A stretch of 64,000 bases of DNA from Lelliottia amnigena (GCA_900635465.1 LR134135.1:1178001-1242000); one strand, 5' to 3'. Positions 31,203 to 40,480 are shown, counted from the stretch's first letter. The notes: generated from the sequence alone by a model not told the origin. Numbers and translations: made by a program.

Positions 31203-32351
31203 TTACTCAGTGACGACCTCGTTACCATTAACGATGGTCTTAGTAATTTTATAATCGTGCGTGAAGGCGGTCAGGTTGGCAACCATGCCCGGCGCAATCC
31301 CGCCCAGCTGTTTGTCTACACCGATAGCACGAGCCGGATAGAGCGTTGCCATACGCAGCACTTCGTCCAGTGCGATGCCGCAATGTTCAACCAGGTTGCG
31401 TACCCCTTCGATCATGGTCAGCGCAGAGCCGCTCAGCGTACCGTTCTCATCCACACACAATCCATTACGGTAGTATATTGTTTTACCAGCAAAAATGAAC
31501 TGTTCAATGTTTGCCCCTGCTGGAGCCGTCGCGTCAGTCACCAGGCACAGCTTATCGCCCTTGAGGCGTTTGGCATTGCGGATGTTGGTGTAATCCACGT
31601 GCAGGCCGTCGGCGATAATGCCGCAGTACACGTCGGGTTCATCCAGAATCGCGCCTACCAGGCCTGGTTCGCGGCCCGTAATGTACGGCATCGCGTTATA
31701 CAGATGGGTGGCAAAAGTAATCCCTGCACGGAAACCGGTTTTAGCCTCTTTTAACGTGGCATTGGAGTGACCAGCCGATACCACAATGCCTGACGCCGCC
31801 AGTTTGCTGATCACGTCTGGGCCCGTCATTTCGGGGGCAAGTGTCACTTTGGTGATCACATCTGCGTTTGCGCACATAAAATCGACCAGCTCGGCATCGG
31901 GTTTACGCACGAAGCTTGGATTGTGCGTTCCTTTTTTGACGATGTTCAGCCACGGCCCTTCCAGATGCAGACCCAACGCCTGATTCGGATGTTTTGCCAG
32001 GTATTCACGCATTACGCGGATACCTTGTTTCATCAGGTCATCGCTGGTGGTGATAAGTGTGGGCAGATAGCTGGTGCAGCCTGATTTCTCATTGGCTTTC
32101 TGCATGATCTCCAGAGTGTCGACCGAAACGGCCTCTGCCGTGTCATTAAACTGCACGCCGCCGCAGCCGTTGAGCTGAACGTCGATAAAACCGGGGGAGA
32201 GTATTGCTCCATTGAGTGAGCGCTGCTCGATCCCTGGCGGCAGGTCAGCCAGTGGGCAGACACGTTCAATCAGGCCATTAGCGATAACAATCGCATGGTC
32301 ATCCAGAATTTCATGGCCGGTATAAATCCGACCGTGGGTTAAAGCGTACAT
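31203..32351 (-). CDS. nagA: N-acetylglucosamine-6-phosphate deacetylase NagA
   Basis: Deacetylates GlcNAc-6-P to glucosamine-6-P and so removes the NagC inducer. It has 382 residues with metal-binding LHLEGPWLN near 127-135, SAGHSNAT near 193, THLYNAM near 214 and the catalytic aspartate in [10 protein letters not shown] near 271. It lies downstream of nagB with a 59-base gap. Confidence 0.96.
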   Translation of the reverse strand: MYALTHGRIYTGHEILDDHAIVIANGLIERVCPLADLPPGIEQRSLNGAILSPGFIDVQLNGCGGVQFNDTAEAVSVDTLEIMQKANEKSGCTSYLPTLITTSDDLMKQGIRVMREYLAKHPNQALGLHLEGPWLNIVKKGTHNPSFVRKPDAELVDFMCANADVITKVTLAPEMTGPDVISKLAASGIVVSAGHSNATLKEAKTGFRAGITFATHLYNAMPYITGREPGLVGAILDEPDVYCGIIADGLHVDYTNIRNAKRLKGDKLCLVTDATAPAGANIEQFIFAGKTIYYRNGLCVDENGTLSGSALTMIEGVRNLVEHCGIALDEVLRMATLYPARAIGVDKQLGGIAPGMVANLTAFTHDYKITKTIVNGNEVVTE

Positions 32352-32410
32352 AACGACCCCCGGTTAAAAATGCGACCGTCTCTCTCTATTATGAAGAGAC
32401 GGTAATTCAA

Positions 32411-33211
32411 TTACAGACCTTTGATGTTTTCAGCTTCTAACTCGTTGAAGTATTTCAGCGTTTTCACTTTCAGTTCCATCGTGGATGGCTCATCGCACAC
32501 GACGACGGCTTTTGGATGCAACTGCAGGCAGCTGATGGTCCACATGTGATTGACGTTGCCTTCAACGGCAGCCTGAAGCGCCTGTGCTTTCACGTTGCCC
32601 AGCACCAGAATCATCACTTCTTCCGCATCCAGCAGCGTACCCACGCCAACAGTCAGTGCATATTTAGGCACCTGACTAACATCGCCGTCGAAGAAGCGAG
32701 AGTTTGCCACGCGGGTGTCATGCGTCAGCGTTTTAATACGGGTGCGAGAAGCCAGAGAGGACGCAGGTTCGTTAAACGCAATGTGACCATCGTTACCCAC
32801 GCCACCCATAAACAGGTTAATTTTGCCGTATGAGCGGATTTTTTCTTCGTACTGACGGCATTCTGCGTCAATATCAGGCGCGTTGCCATTCAGCAGGTTA
32901 ATATTTTCAGCTGGGATATCAACATGATCAAAGAAATTACGGTGCATGAAGCTGTGATAGCTTTCTGGATGCTCTTTCGCCAGGCCGACATATTCGTCCA
33001 TATTGAAAGTCACCACATGTTTGAAGCTAACCTGGCCCGCTTTATGCATTTCGACTAATGCTTTATACGCCGTCAGCGGCGTACCGCCGGTTGGGAGACC
33101 CAGAACGAAAGGACGATCGGCAGTCGGTTTAAACGCATTAATGCGGTTAACGATATGGCGAGCGGCCCATTTACCGACTTGTTCAGCCGTTGCCAGGGGA
33201 ATCAGTCTCAT
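32411..33211 (-). CDS. nagB: Glucosamine-6-phosphate deaminase NagB
   Basis: Converts glucosamine-6-P to fructose-6-P and ammonia, feeding glycolysis; allosterically activated by GlcNAc-6-P. It has 266 residues with the catalytic Asp72 in FNMDEYVGL, the HxFF loop [12 protein letters not shown] and [13 protein letters not shown] (residues about 136-148), which holds the catalytic histidine and glutamate. It heads nagBACD and is divergent from nagE across the shared control region. Confidence 0.97.
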   Translation of the reverse strand: MRLIPLATAEQVGKWAARHIVNRINAFKPTADRPFVLGLPTGGTPLTAYKALVEMHKAGQVSFKHVVTFNMDEYVGLAKEHPESYHSFMHRNFFDHVDIPAENINLLNGNAPDIDAECRQYEEKIRSYGKINLFMGGVGNDGHIAFNEPASSLASRTRIKTLTHDTRVANSRFFDGDVSQVPKYALTVGVGTLLDAEEVMILVLGNVKAQALQAAVEGNVNHMWTISCLQLHPKAVVVCDEPSTMELKVKTLKYFNELEAENIKGL

Positions 33212-33310
33212 TGTTCACCTCTAAGTTAAAGTAAAAAAAGTGGGCGGATGGCGCGCCTGGAGTTTTAATAAGCGTAACCTGGATCACGTCAAGCAGGGGC
33301 AATCCGTCTT

Positions 33311-33333
33311 GATTTTTTGAATGATAAAATAAG
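33311..33333. promoter_or_regulatory. NagC operator, nagB side
   Basis: On the minus strand the site reads CTTATTTTATCATTC followed by AAAAAATC, matching the E. coli nagB-side operator as I recall it. About 100 bases upstream of the nagB start. Confidence 0.7.
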
Positions 33334-33377
33334 TTTTCCCTGTTAGCCAGTGGAAGGGAGGGTTAATAACGATATTT

Positions 33378-33395
33378 GGTGACAAAACTCACAAA
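33378..33395. promoter_or_regulatory. CRP-cAMP binding site between nagB and nagE
   Basis: GGTGACAAAACTCACA fits the TGTGA-N6-TCACA consensus except for one base in the left half. It lies between the two NagC sites, as in E. coli, where one CRP site activates both divergent promoters. Confidence 0.75.
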
Positions 33396-33402
33396 AAGTA
33401 CG

Positions 33403-33430
33403 CATTTAATTTGCGATACGAATTAATTTT
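33403..33430. promoter_or_regulatory. NagC operator, nagE side
   Basis: The palindromic ATTTAATTTGCGATACGAAT and the following TAATTTT match the high-affinity E. coli nagE operator in sequence and in distance from the GTG start. Confidence 0.75.
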
Positions 33431-33536
33431 TCACACACTCAGAATGCCAGTGATTCATCAACTGTATAGATAAGTTAGTGACACAATAAAAAACAGCTGA
33501 GAACGTGCCTTAAACGGGGTCTCAAGGGGGAAGAAA

Positions 33537-35558
33537 GTGAGTATTCTAGGTTATTTACAAAAGGTTGGCCGCGCACTGATGGTGCCGGTTGCCACGCTGC
33601 CAGCGGCAGCAATTCTGATGGGTGTCGGTTACTGGATTGACCCGGTTAGCTGGGGTGGAGACAACGCATTAGCGGCGCTCTTCATTAAATCGGGTTCCGC
33701 CATCATCGACAACATGTCCGTTTTGTTTGCGATTGGTGTCGCTTACGGCATGTCCAAAGATAAAGACGGTGCTGCGGCGCTGACCGGTTTTGTGGGCTTC
33801 CTCGTGTTGACCACTCTGTGTTCACCGGCGGCGGTGGCGATGATTCAGAAGATCCCAGCAGATCAGGTGCCTGCTGCGTTCGGTAAAATCAGCAACCAGT
33901 TCGTGGGTATTATGGTGGGTATTATCTCCGCTGAACTGTACAACCGCTTCAGCAGCGTAGAGTTGCCAAAAGCGCTCTCCTTCTTCAGCGGCCGTCGTCT
34001 GGTGCCGATTCTGACCTCTTTCGTGATGATCGTTGTTGCCTTCATCATGATGTACATCTGGCCGCTGATCTTTGATGGTCTGGTGAACTTTGGTGAACAC
34101 ATTCAGAAACTGGGCTCTGCCGGTGCGGGCGTGTATGCGTTCTTCAACCGCTTGCTGATTCCAGTCGGTCTGCATCATGCGCTGAACTCCGTATTCTGGT
34201 TTGACGTTGCGGGTATTAACGATATCCCTAACTTCCTGGGTGGCGCACAGTCCATCGAAGCGGGTAAAGCGGTTGTCGGTATCACGGGTCGTTACCAGGC
34301 GGGCTTCTTCCCGATCATGATGTTCGGTCTGCCGGGTGCGGCGCTGGCCATCTACCACTGCGCACGTCCAGAGAATAAAGCGAAAGTTCTGGGTATCATG
34401 ATGGCGGGTGCGTTTGCAGCCTTCTTCACCGGTATCACCGAGCCGCTGGAATTCTCCTTCATGTTCGTTGCGCCGGTGCTGTACTTCATTCACGCCGTGC
34501 TGACCGGTATCTCTGTGTTCATCGCCGCGTCGATGCACTGGATTGCAGGTTTCGGCTTCAGCGCAGGTCTGGTGGATATGGTGCTGTCCTCTCGTAACCC
34601 GCTGGCAACCCACTGGTGGATGCTGATCCCGCAGGGTCTGGTGTTCTTCGCGATCTATTACGTGGTGTTCCGCTTCACAATCACTAAATTCAACCTGATG
34701 ACTCCGGGTCGTGAACTGGCTGTTGCCGGCAGCGAAGCGGATGGTCAGGACGTGAATGTGAGTGGCAACGCAGACCAGGATGTTGCCGGTCTGGCGCGTC
34801 AGTACATCGCCGCAGTGGGCGGTTCTGATAACCTGACGGGGATTGATGCATGCATCACGCGTCTGCGCCTGAACGTGAAAGACTCCTCTCTGGTTAACGA
34901 AGCGCTGGCAAAACGCCTGGGTGCATCAGGCGTGATTCGTCTGAATAAAACCAGCGTGCAGATTATTGTTGGCTTCGTTGCAGAAAAAATCGCTAACGCA
35001 ATGAAAACCACCGGTCCGGTTGCCGCATCAGAATCCGGTTCTGCTCCAGTTGCAGCGCCAGTCGCCGCCAAACCGCAGGCCGTCCCCAACGCAACCACTA
35101 TCGCAGCGCTGGTTTCGCCAGTGACCGGCGACGTTGTGGCGATTGAACAGGTTCCTGACGAAGCCTTTGCCAGCAAAGCGGTGGGCGACGGTGTGGCAGT
35201 GATTCCAACCGAAAAACTCGTTGTATCACCGGCGGCCGGCACTATCGTTAAAATCTTCAACACCAACCATGCGTTCTGTCTGGAAACCGAAAAGGGTGCC
35301 GAAATCGTTGTCCATATGGGCATTGATACGGTTGCTTTGGGTGGTAAAGGCTTTACGCGTCTGGTTGAAGAGGGCGCAGAAGTGGTCGCAGGTGAGCCGA
35401 TTCTGGAAATGGATCTGGACTTCCTGAACGCCCATGCGCGCTCCATGATAAGCCCGGTTGTCTGTAGCAATATCGACGACTTTAGCGGCCTGGTGATTCA
35501 GGCAAAAGGTCAGGTTGTTGCAGGCCAGACCCCGCTGTATGAGATTAAAGGCAAGTAA
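33537..35558 (+). CDS. nagE: N-acetylglucosamine-specific PTS transporter, EIICBA, NagE
   Basis: Imports and phosphorylates GlcNAc. It has 673 residues, somewhat longer than E. coli NagE (648). Domains: membrane EIIC (about 1-375) with SGRRLVPI and the ITEPLEFSFMF signature, EIIB (about 415-490) with the phosphorylated cysteine in GIDACITRLRL, and EIIA (about 525-655) with phosphohistidine in VVHMGIDTV. The extra length lies in the Ala/Pro/Val-rich linker between EIIB and EIIA (about 490-520) and in the EIIC-EIIB joint. GTG start, preceded by a GGGGGAAG purine tract, as in E. coli. Confidence 0.97.
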   Translation: MSILGYLQKVGRALMVPVATLPAAAILMGVGYWIDPVSWGGDNALAALFIKSGSAIIDNMSVLFAIGVAYGMSKDKDGAAALTGFVGFLVLTTLCSPAAVAMIQKIPADQVPAAFGKISNQFVGIMVGIISAELYNRFSSVELPKALSFFSGRRLVPILTSFVMIVVAFIMMYIWPLIFDGLVNFGEHIQKLGSAGAGVYAFFNRLLIPVGLHHALNSVFWFDVAGINDIPNFLGGAQSIEAGKAVVGITGRYQAGFFPIMMFGLPGAALAIYHCARPENKAKVLGIMMAGAFAAFFTGITEPLEFSFMFVAPVLYFIHAVLTGISVFIAASMHWIAGFGFSAGLVDMVLSSRNPLATHWWMLIPQGLVFFAIYYVVFRFTITKFNLMTPGRELAVAGSEADGQDVNVSGNADQDVAGLARQYIAAVGGSDNLTGIDACITRLRLNVKDSSLVNEALAKRLGASGVIRLNKTSVQIIVGFVAEKIANAMKTTGPVAASESGSAPVAAPVAAKPQAVPNATTIAALVSPVTGDVVAIEQVPDEAFASKAVGDGVAVIPTEKLVVSPAAGTIVKIFNTNHAFCLETEKGAEIVVHMGIDTVALGGKGFTRLVEEGAEVVAGEPILEMDLDFLNAHARSMISPVVCSNIDDFSGLVIQAKGQVVAGQTPLYEIKGK

Positions 35559-35587
35559 TCGCTCCTGAGTAGAGTTCATGCCTTAAG

Positions 35588-35619
35588 CGGCGGGGGTTAT
35601 CCTCCGCCGCTTTTTTTTG
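35588..35619 (+). terminator. Intrinsic terminator after nagE
   Basis: GCGGCGGGGG and CCTCCGCCGC arms around a short loop, followed by eight T residues. Confidence 0.9.
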
Positions 35620-35729
35620 CATCAATCGCCCCCATTATTTTCCTCCTGGACGTTTTAAGGGTTGTCACTACGTCCGGCTTATAAGATCATACGCCGCTAT
35701 ACGTTATTTATGCCTTTGAGGAATCCACG

Positions 35730-37397
35730 ATGAGTGAGGCTGAAGCCCGCCCGAGTAACTTTATTCGTCAGATCATCGATGAAGATCTGGCCAGTGGTAA
35801 GCACACCACGGTGCATACCCGTTTTCCGCCGGAGCCTAATGGCTACCTGCACATTGGCCATGCGAAATCCATCTGCCTGAACTTTGGCATTGCGCAAGAC
35901 TATCAGGGCCAATGCAACCTGCGTTTCGATGACACCAACCCAGTAAAAGAAGACATCGAATACGTTGAGTCCATTAAAAACGATGTGCAGTGGCTAGGAT
36001 TCAACTGGTCAGGCGACATTTGCTACTCTTCAGACTATTTTGATCAGCTCTTTGCCTATGCGGTTGAGCTGATCAATAAAGGCCTGGCCTACGTTGACGA
36101 ACTGTCTGCTGACGAAATCCGTGAATATCGCGGCTCGCTGACTGCGCCGGGCAAAAACAGCCCATACCGCGATCGCAGCGTCGAAGAAAACCTCGCACTG
36201 TTCGAAAAAATGCGTGCCGGTGGTTTCGAAGAAGGTAAAGCGTGTCTGCGTGCCAAAATCGACATGGCATCGCCTTTCATCGTGATGCGCGATCCGGTTC
36301 TGTACCGTATCAAATTTGCCGAACACCACCAGACCGGCAACAAGTGGTGCATCTACCCGATGTACGACTTCACCCATTGCATCAGCGATGCGCTGGAAGG
36401 CATCACGCACTCTCTGTGTACGCTGGAATTCCAGGACAACCGTCGTCTGTACGACTGGGTGCTGGATAACATCACCATTCCTGTGCATCCGCGCCAGTAC
36501 GAGTTCTCTCGTCTGAATCTGGAATACACCGTGATGTCTAAGCGTAAGCTGAATCTGCTGGTGACAGACAAGCACGTTGAAGGTTGGGATGACCCGCGTA
36601 TGCCGACCATTTCCGGTCTGCGTCGTCGTGGTTACAGCGCCTCCTCTATCCGCGAATTCATCAAGCGTATCGGCGTGACCAAGCAAGACAACACCATCGA
36701 GATGGCGTCGCTGGAATCCTGTATTCGCGAAGATTTGAACGAAAATGCGCCGCGCGCAATGGCCGTTATCGATCCGGTTAAACTGGTTATCGAAAACTAT
36801 CCGCAGGGCGAAAGCGAGCTGGTGACGATGCCTAACCATCCGAGCAAACCGGAAATGGGTAGCCGCGAAGTGCCATTCAGCGCAGAACTCTGGATCGACC
36901 GCGCCGATTTCCGCGAAGAAGCCAACAAACAGTACAAACGTCTGGTGATGGGCAAAGAAGTGCGCCTGCGCAATGCCTACGTGATCAAAGCTGAACGCGT
37001 AGAAAAGGACGCAGAAGGCAATATCACGACGATTTTCTGCAGCTATGACGCCGAAACCCTCAGCAAAGATCCGGCGGATGGCCGTAAAGTGAAAGGCGTT
37101 ATTCACTGGGTCAGCGCTGCGCACGCGCTGCCGGTTGAAATTCGTCTTTACGATCGTCTGTTCAGCGTGCCGAATCCGGGCGCTGCGGAAGATTTCCTGG
37201 CGACGATCAATCCGGAATCACTGCTGATCAAACAGGGCTACGCTGAGCCGTCACTGAAAAATGCTGAAGCCGGCAAGGCTTACCAGTTTGAGCGTGAAGG
37301 CTACTTCTGTCTCGACAGCCGTTATGCAACCGCTACCAAACTGGTCTTTAACCGTACCGTAGGTCTGCGTGACACCTGGGCGAAAGCTGGCGAGTAA
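35730..37397 (+). CDS. glnS: Glutamine--tRNA ligase GlnS
   Basis: Charges tRNA-Gln directly, as in gamma-proteobacteria. It has 555 residues (E. coli 554). Class I motifs: [15 protein letters not shown] (HIGH, about 33-47) and VMSKRKL (KMSKS, near 269-275), followed by the two beta-barrel anticodon-binding domains. It stands alone with terminators on both sides. Its substrates glnU, glnW, glnV and glnX lie about 9 kb away in the tRNA operon. Confidence 0.97.
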   Translation: MSEAEARPSNFIRQIIDEDLASGKHTTVHTRFPPEPNGYLHIGHAKSICLNFGIAQDYQGQCNLRFDDTNPVKEDIEYVESIKNDVQWLGFNWSGDICYSSDYFDQLFAYAVELINKGLAYVDELSADEIREYRGSLTAPGKNSPYRDRSVEENLALFEKMRAGGFEEGKACLRAKIDMASPFIVMRDPVLYRIKFAEHHQTGNKWCIYPMYDFTHCISDALEGITHSLCTLEFQDNRRLYDWVLDNITIPVHPRQYEFSRLNLEYTVMSKRKLNLLVTDKHVEGWDDPRMPTISGLRRRGYSASSIREFIKRIGVTKQDNTIEMASLESCIREDLNENAPRAMAVIDPVKLVIENYPQGESELVTMPNHPSKPEMGSREVPFSAELWIDRADFREEANKQYKRLVMGKEVRLRNAYVIKAERVEKDAEGNITTIFCSYDAETLSKDPADGRKVKGVIHWVSAAHALPVEIRLYDRLFSVPNPGAAEDFLATINPESLLIKQGYAEPSLKNAEAGKAYQFEREGYFCLDSRYATATKLVFNRTVGLRDTWAKAGE

Positions 37398-37415
37398 TCC
37401 AGGTCAATGAGAGAC

Positions 37416-37443
37416 AAACGCCGCACATTGCGGCGTTTTTTTT
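37416..37443 (+). terminator. Intrinsic terminator after glnS
   Basis: AAACGCCGC and GCGGCGTTT arms around ACATT, followed by a run of T residues, 20 bases past the stop. Confidence 0.9.
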
Positions 37444-37512
37444 GCTTGTCGATCAGGCTGTTAGTATTTCATCGAAAAAAAGATGCCTAAAAATAAGGTC
37501 AATGAGCTGCTA

Positions 37513-37534
37513 CTTATTTTATTAAATAAAATTT
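37513..37534. promoter_or_regulatory. Candidate NagC site upstream of chiP (distal)
   Basis: CTTATTTTATTAAATAAAAT shares the TTATTTTAT core of the nagB operator at 33311-33333 and is palindromic. Prediction by resemblance only. Confidence 0.4.
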
Positions 37535-37602
37535 GATGCGCATGAGAAGAGTAAAATAAAACGATGTAATCGCTATCAATAATTATTAGTGATTGAATTT
37601 AG

Positions 37603-37625
37603 TTGATTTTTTAATGATAAAACCC
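37603..37625. promoter_or_regulatory. Candidate NagC site upstream of chiP (proximal)
   Basis: GATTTTTTAATGATAAAA is the nagB-side operator sequence GATTTTTTGAATGATAAAA with one base missing, on the same strand. It lies about 210 bases upstream of the chiP start. Confidence 0.5.
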
Positions 37626-37660
37626 TTCCTGATGTATATGTTACAAATCACTACCAATTA

Positions 37661-37676
37661 TGTGCACTTCGTCATA
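37661..37676. promoter_or_regulatory. Candidate CRP site upstream of chiP
   Basis: TGTGC-ACTTCG-TCATA matches the CRP half-sites at four of five positions each with the correct six-base spacer. Confidence 0.4.
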
Positions 37677-37818
37677 ATCCTGCATTTTGCCCACTGAAAA
37701 GCATTGATAATTCGCGTCGCGAAAAATAGTCTACAGACGGTAGTTAATTCGAGGGTATTTATAACTACCCCTGACCGTTTGGTCTTTTAGATTTTTCGCC
37801 GTTTAAGGCGCTTTAATT

Positions 37819-37832
37819 CGTCAAAGAGGAAC
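37819..37832 (+). promoter_or_regulatory. ChiX sRNA pairing site over the chiP ribosome-binding site
   Basis: The sequence CGTCAAAGAGGAA is the exact complement of the seed of the E. coli sRNA ChiX (TTCCTCTTTGACG, from memory). It includes the GAGGA Shine-Dalgarno sequence five to ten bases before the chiP ATG, so pairing would block initiation. In E. coli chitosugars relieve this through the chb transcript, which traps ChiX. Confidence 0.8.
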
Positions 37833-37836
37833 AACT

Positions 37837-39235
37837 ATGCGTACGTTTCAGTGGCAAACGTAGTGCGCTGGCGCTGGCTATTGCCGGTGTGACAGCAATG
37901 TCTGGCTTTATCGCTTCTCCGCAGGCTCAGGCAGCAGGCTTTATCGATGATTCCACGCTCACGGGCGGTATTTACTATTGGCAACGTGAACGTGACCGTA
38001 AAGACGTCACCGAAGACAAATACAAAACCAACCTGTCCCATTCTACCTGGAACGCCAATCTTGATTTCCAGTCAGGTTACGCTGCGGACATGTTCGGGCT
38101 GGATATTGCGGCGTTCACTGCCATTGAAATGGCCGAAAATGGCGACAGCGCCCACCCGAACGAAATCGCGTTCTCCTCCAGTAACAAAGCCTACAAAGAA
38201 GACTGGTCGGGTGATAAAAGCGGAATCAGCCTCTACAAAGCGGCCGCTAAATTCAAATACGGTCCGGTTTGGGCACGCGGTGGCTATATTCAGCCAACCG
38301 GTCAGACGCTGTTAGCCCCACACTGGAGCTTTATGCCAGGGACGTATCAGGGCGCTGAAGCCGGGGCAAACTTTGACTATGGCGATGCGGGCGCGTTGAG
38401 TTTCTCCTATATGTGGACCAACGAATATAAAGCGCCATGGCACCTTGAGATGGACAAGTTCTATCAGAATGACAAGAAAACCAAAGTCGAGTATCTCCAC
38501 TCGTTAGGGGCGAAATATGACTTTAAAAACGATTTAGTGCTGGAAGCGGCGTTTGGTCAGGCAGAAGGATACGTGGATCAGTACTTCGCCAAAGCCAGCT
38601 ATAAATTCGATATCGTTGGCGGCCCGCTGTCGACCAGTTATCAGTTCTACGGTACGCGTGACAAAGTCAGCGATGGCGGTGTGAACGATCTGTATGACGG
38701 CACGGCATGGCTTCAGGCGCTGACCTTTGGCTACAAAATCGGGCAGGTTGATTTACGCCTGGAAGGGACATACGTGAAGGCCGAAGGTCAGCAGGGCTAC
38801 TTCCTGCAGCGTATGACGCCGACCTACGCATCTTCAAATGGTCGCCTGGATATCTGGTGGGATAACCGTTCGGATTTCAACGCCGATGGCGAGAAAGCCG
38901 TATTCTTCGGTGCCATGTATGACCTGAAAAACTGGAATCTGCCGGGCTGGGCAGTTGGTGCATCTTACGCGTATGCATGGGACGCAAAACCTGCTGATAT
39001 GGCGACGCCGGACGCTTACTACGATCCGAACTATCGCCTGAAAGAGTCCTCATACAGCCTCGATGCCATCTACACGCTTCAGGACGGTCGCGCGAAGGGC
39101 ACGATGTTTAAACTGCACTTCACTCAATACGACAACCATTCCGACATTCCAAGCTACTCGGGCGGTTACGGCAACATCTTCCAGGACGAGCGTGACGTGA
39201 AATTCATGGTCATCGCACCCTTCACCATTTTCTGA
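37837..39235 (+). CDS. chiP: Chitoporin ChiP (YbfM), with one-base frameshift in the signal peptide
   Basis: An outer-membrane beta-barrel porin of the OprD family for chitooligosaccharide uptake. The ATG at 37837 follows the GAGGA/ChiX site and opens MRTF as in E. coli, but a TTT at 37846-37848, where TT is expected, throws the frame to a TAG after eight codons. Dropping one T gives [17 protein letters not shown] and joins the long frame (open from 37889), for about 465 residues with signal cleavage near [10 protein letters not shown]. The rest is intact, ending in the aromatic barrel terminus APFTIF. It is probably a consensus error rather than a dead gene. Confidence 0.9.
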
Positions 39236-39286
39236 TGAACGCGCCGGCGGGATGATTCCCCCCATCCCGCCGGAATGGAGACTGAT

Positions 39287-39617
39287 ATGCTGAAAAATGT
39301 GTTATCGTCGCGATGCTTGCATCGGGACTGGTCGCTTGCGCACAACCGCAGGCACCAAAAGAAGACTCTCGACTGAAAGAGGCCTACAGCGCCTGTATTA
39401 ACACCGCCGAAGGATCGCCAGAAAAAATTGAAGCCTGCCAGAGCGTGCTGAATGTGCTGAAAAAGAGAAAGCGCACGAGCAGTTTGCGACGCAGGAAAAT
39501 GTGCGGGTGCTGGATTACCAGGCCTGTATCCAGGCGCGTCAAACCGGCAACGATCAGGAAGTGGCAAAGCGTTGTGACAAGATCTGGCAGGAGATTCGCA
39601 GCAATAACAGCAAGTAA
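39287..39617 (+). pseudogene. chiQ: Chitosugar-induced lipoprotein ChiQ (YbfN), two one-base frameshifts
   Basis: A small outer-membrane lipoprotein co-transcribed with chiP; its role is unknown. The ATG at 39287 leads into A5 (39292-39296) where A6 is needed to read MLKKCVIVAMLASGLVACAQ, a good lipoprotein signal with lipobox LVAC. A second A5 (at about 39462-39466, in LNVLKK) also needs one more A to continue KEKAHEQFATQENVRVLDYQ to the conserved end WQEIRSNNSK and the TAA at 39615. With both A residues restored the protein is about 110 residues, the family length. The absence of other lesions suggests sequencing error. Confidence 0.8.
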
Positions 39618-39631
39618 TCCTCTTTTGCCAC

Positions 39632-39688
39632 GCCCGGCTGTGCGCCATCCTGATGTGAGTTGGATGGCGCACAACCGGGTTTTTTATT
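39632..39688 (+). terminator. Intrinsic terminator after chiPQ
   Basis: A very long stem: TGTGCGCCATCC pairs with GGATGGCGCACA, extended by CCCGG/CCGGG, followed by TTTTTT. Confidence 0.9.
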
Positions 39689-39698
39689 TATAGCAGGC

Positions 39699-39725
39699 AA
39701 AAAAAAGCCAACCGTCAGGTTGGCT
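39699..39725 (-). terminator. Intrinsic terminator after fur
   Basis: On the minus strand AGCCAACC and GGTTGGCT arms around TGAC, followed by a T-tract of seven to eight bases, 18 bases past the fur stop. Confidence 0.9.
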
Positions 39726-39742
39726 CAGTGTATGAAAAACGA

Positions 39743-40189
39743 TTATTTCGTGTCGTGCGCGTGATCGTTTTCGCGGCAATCGCCTTCAGCACAGTGACCG
39801 TAGAGGTACAGGCTGTGGTTGGTCAGACGGATACCATGACGAGTGGCAATCTCACGCTGACGAGATTCGATAGATTCATCGCTAAATTCAATCACCTTGC
39901 CGCAATCCAGGCAGATGAGGTGATCGTGGTGATGCTGTTGTGTCAGTTCGAAAACGGATTTACCGCCTTCAAAATTATGACGGGTGACAATCCCGGCGTC
40001 ATCAAATTGGTTCAGAACGCGATAAACGGTCGCCAGGCCAATCTCTTCGCCCATGTCGATCAGACGTTTATACAAGTCTTCCGCACTGACATGGTGATTG
40101 TCCGGCCCTTGCAGTACTTCCAGAATTTTTAAACGAGGAAGCGTAACTTTCAGGCCAGCCTTCTTTAATGCGGTATTGTTGTCAGTCAT
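39743..40189 (-). CDS. fur: Ferric uptake regulator Fur
   Basis: The Fe2+-dependent global repressor of iron uptake. It has 148 residues, the E. coli length. A winged helix lies at 1-82 (HVSAEDLYKRLIDMGEEIGLATVYRVLNQ, here described by position 33-61). The metal-binding QQHHHDHLICLDCGKV segment is near 85-100, with the structural-zinc cysteines in CLDCG. The His-rich tail ends DHAHDTK. Its start codon lies inside the leader ORF uof, whose translation is needed for fur translation in E. coli and is the target of RyhB. Confidence 0.97.
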   Translation of the reverse strand: MTDNNTALKKAGLKVTLPRLKILEVLQGPDNHHVSAEDLYKRLIDMGEEIGLATVYRVLNQFDDAGIVTRHNFEGGKSVFELTQQHHHDHLICLDCGKVIEFSDESIESRQREIATRHGIRLTNHSLYLYGHCAEGDCRENDHAHDTK

Positions 40190-40268
40190 GCGGAATCTGT
40201 CCTGTTGCTAAACGATTCACTTCTAAAGAAGAAGTGACAGAAAATGCACTTGGGATAATGCGTTTCAT
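40182..40268 (-). CDS. uof: Fur leader peptide Uof
   Basis: A 28-codon ORF, MKRIIPSAFSVTSS then LEVNRLATGQIPHD, overlapping the fur start (the CAT GAC TGA end of uof contains the fur ATG). E. coli has the same ORF at this place with a very similar sequence. There, RyhB pairs near the uof start and lowers fur translation through coupling. It is too short for most gene callers. Confidence 0.85.
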   Translation of the reverse strand: MKRIIPSAFSVTSSLEVNRLATGQIPHD

Positions 40269-40480
40269 TATAGAACTGCCATGCCTAAATGAAAACTGCA
40301 AGTCTCAAGCAAAGTATGCTTATAAAAACGTGGTATCGCCAACAAAGTTGAGCGAAGGCATCCACTTTAACCTGGGATATTGTACAGGTATGAAAGCAAA
40401 AGTTAAAAATTTGTAGCAATTATTTTAATTGGAATTACCTATCAATGCGGCGCAACAGTTTTGCAGCGCCGCACGATCAA

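Larger units (their letters stand above)
33212..33536. other. Divergent nagB-nagE control region
   Basis: 325 bases holding both promoters, a CRP site and two NagC operators (listed separately). The geometry matches E. coli, where NagC bound at the nagB and nagE operators forms a repression loop. Confidence 0.85.
37444..37836. other. chiP upstream control region
   Basis: About 390 AT-rich bases with no ORF. It contains NagC-like sites at 37513-37534 and 37603-37625, a CRP-like site at 37661-37676, an 8-bp inverted repeat at 37740-37770 and the ChiX pairing site at 37819-37832. This matches what is known of E. coli chiP, which is controlled by NagC and by the sRNA ChiX. Confidence 0.7.

Noticed and set aside
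36030..37124. 364-codon minus-strand ORF inside glnS
   Set aside because: Antisense shadow of glnS with His/Arg-rich low-complexity translation.
37889..39235. chiP starting at the internal GTG
   Set aside because: It would remove most of the signal peptide and lacks a ribosome-binding site; the ATG at 37837 with GAGGA and the ChiX site is the true start, broken by an indel.
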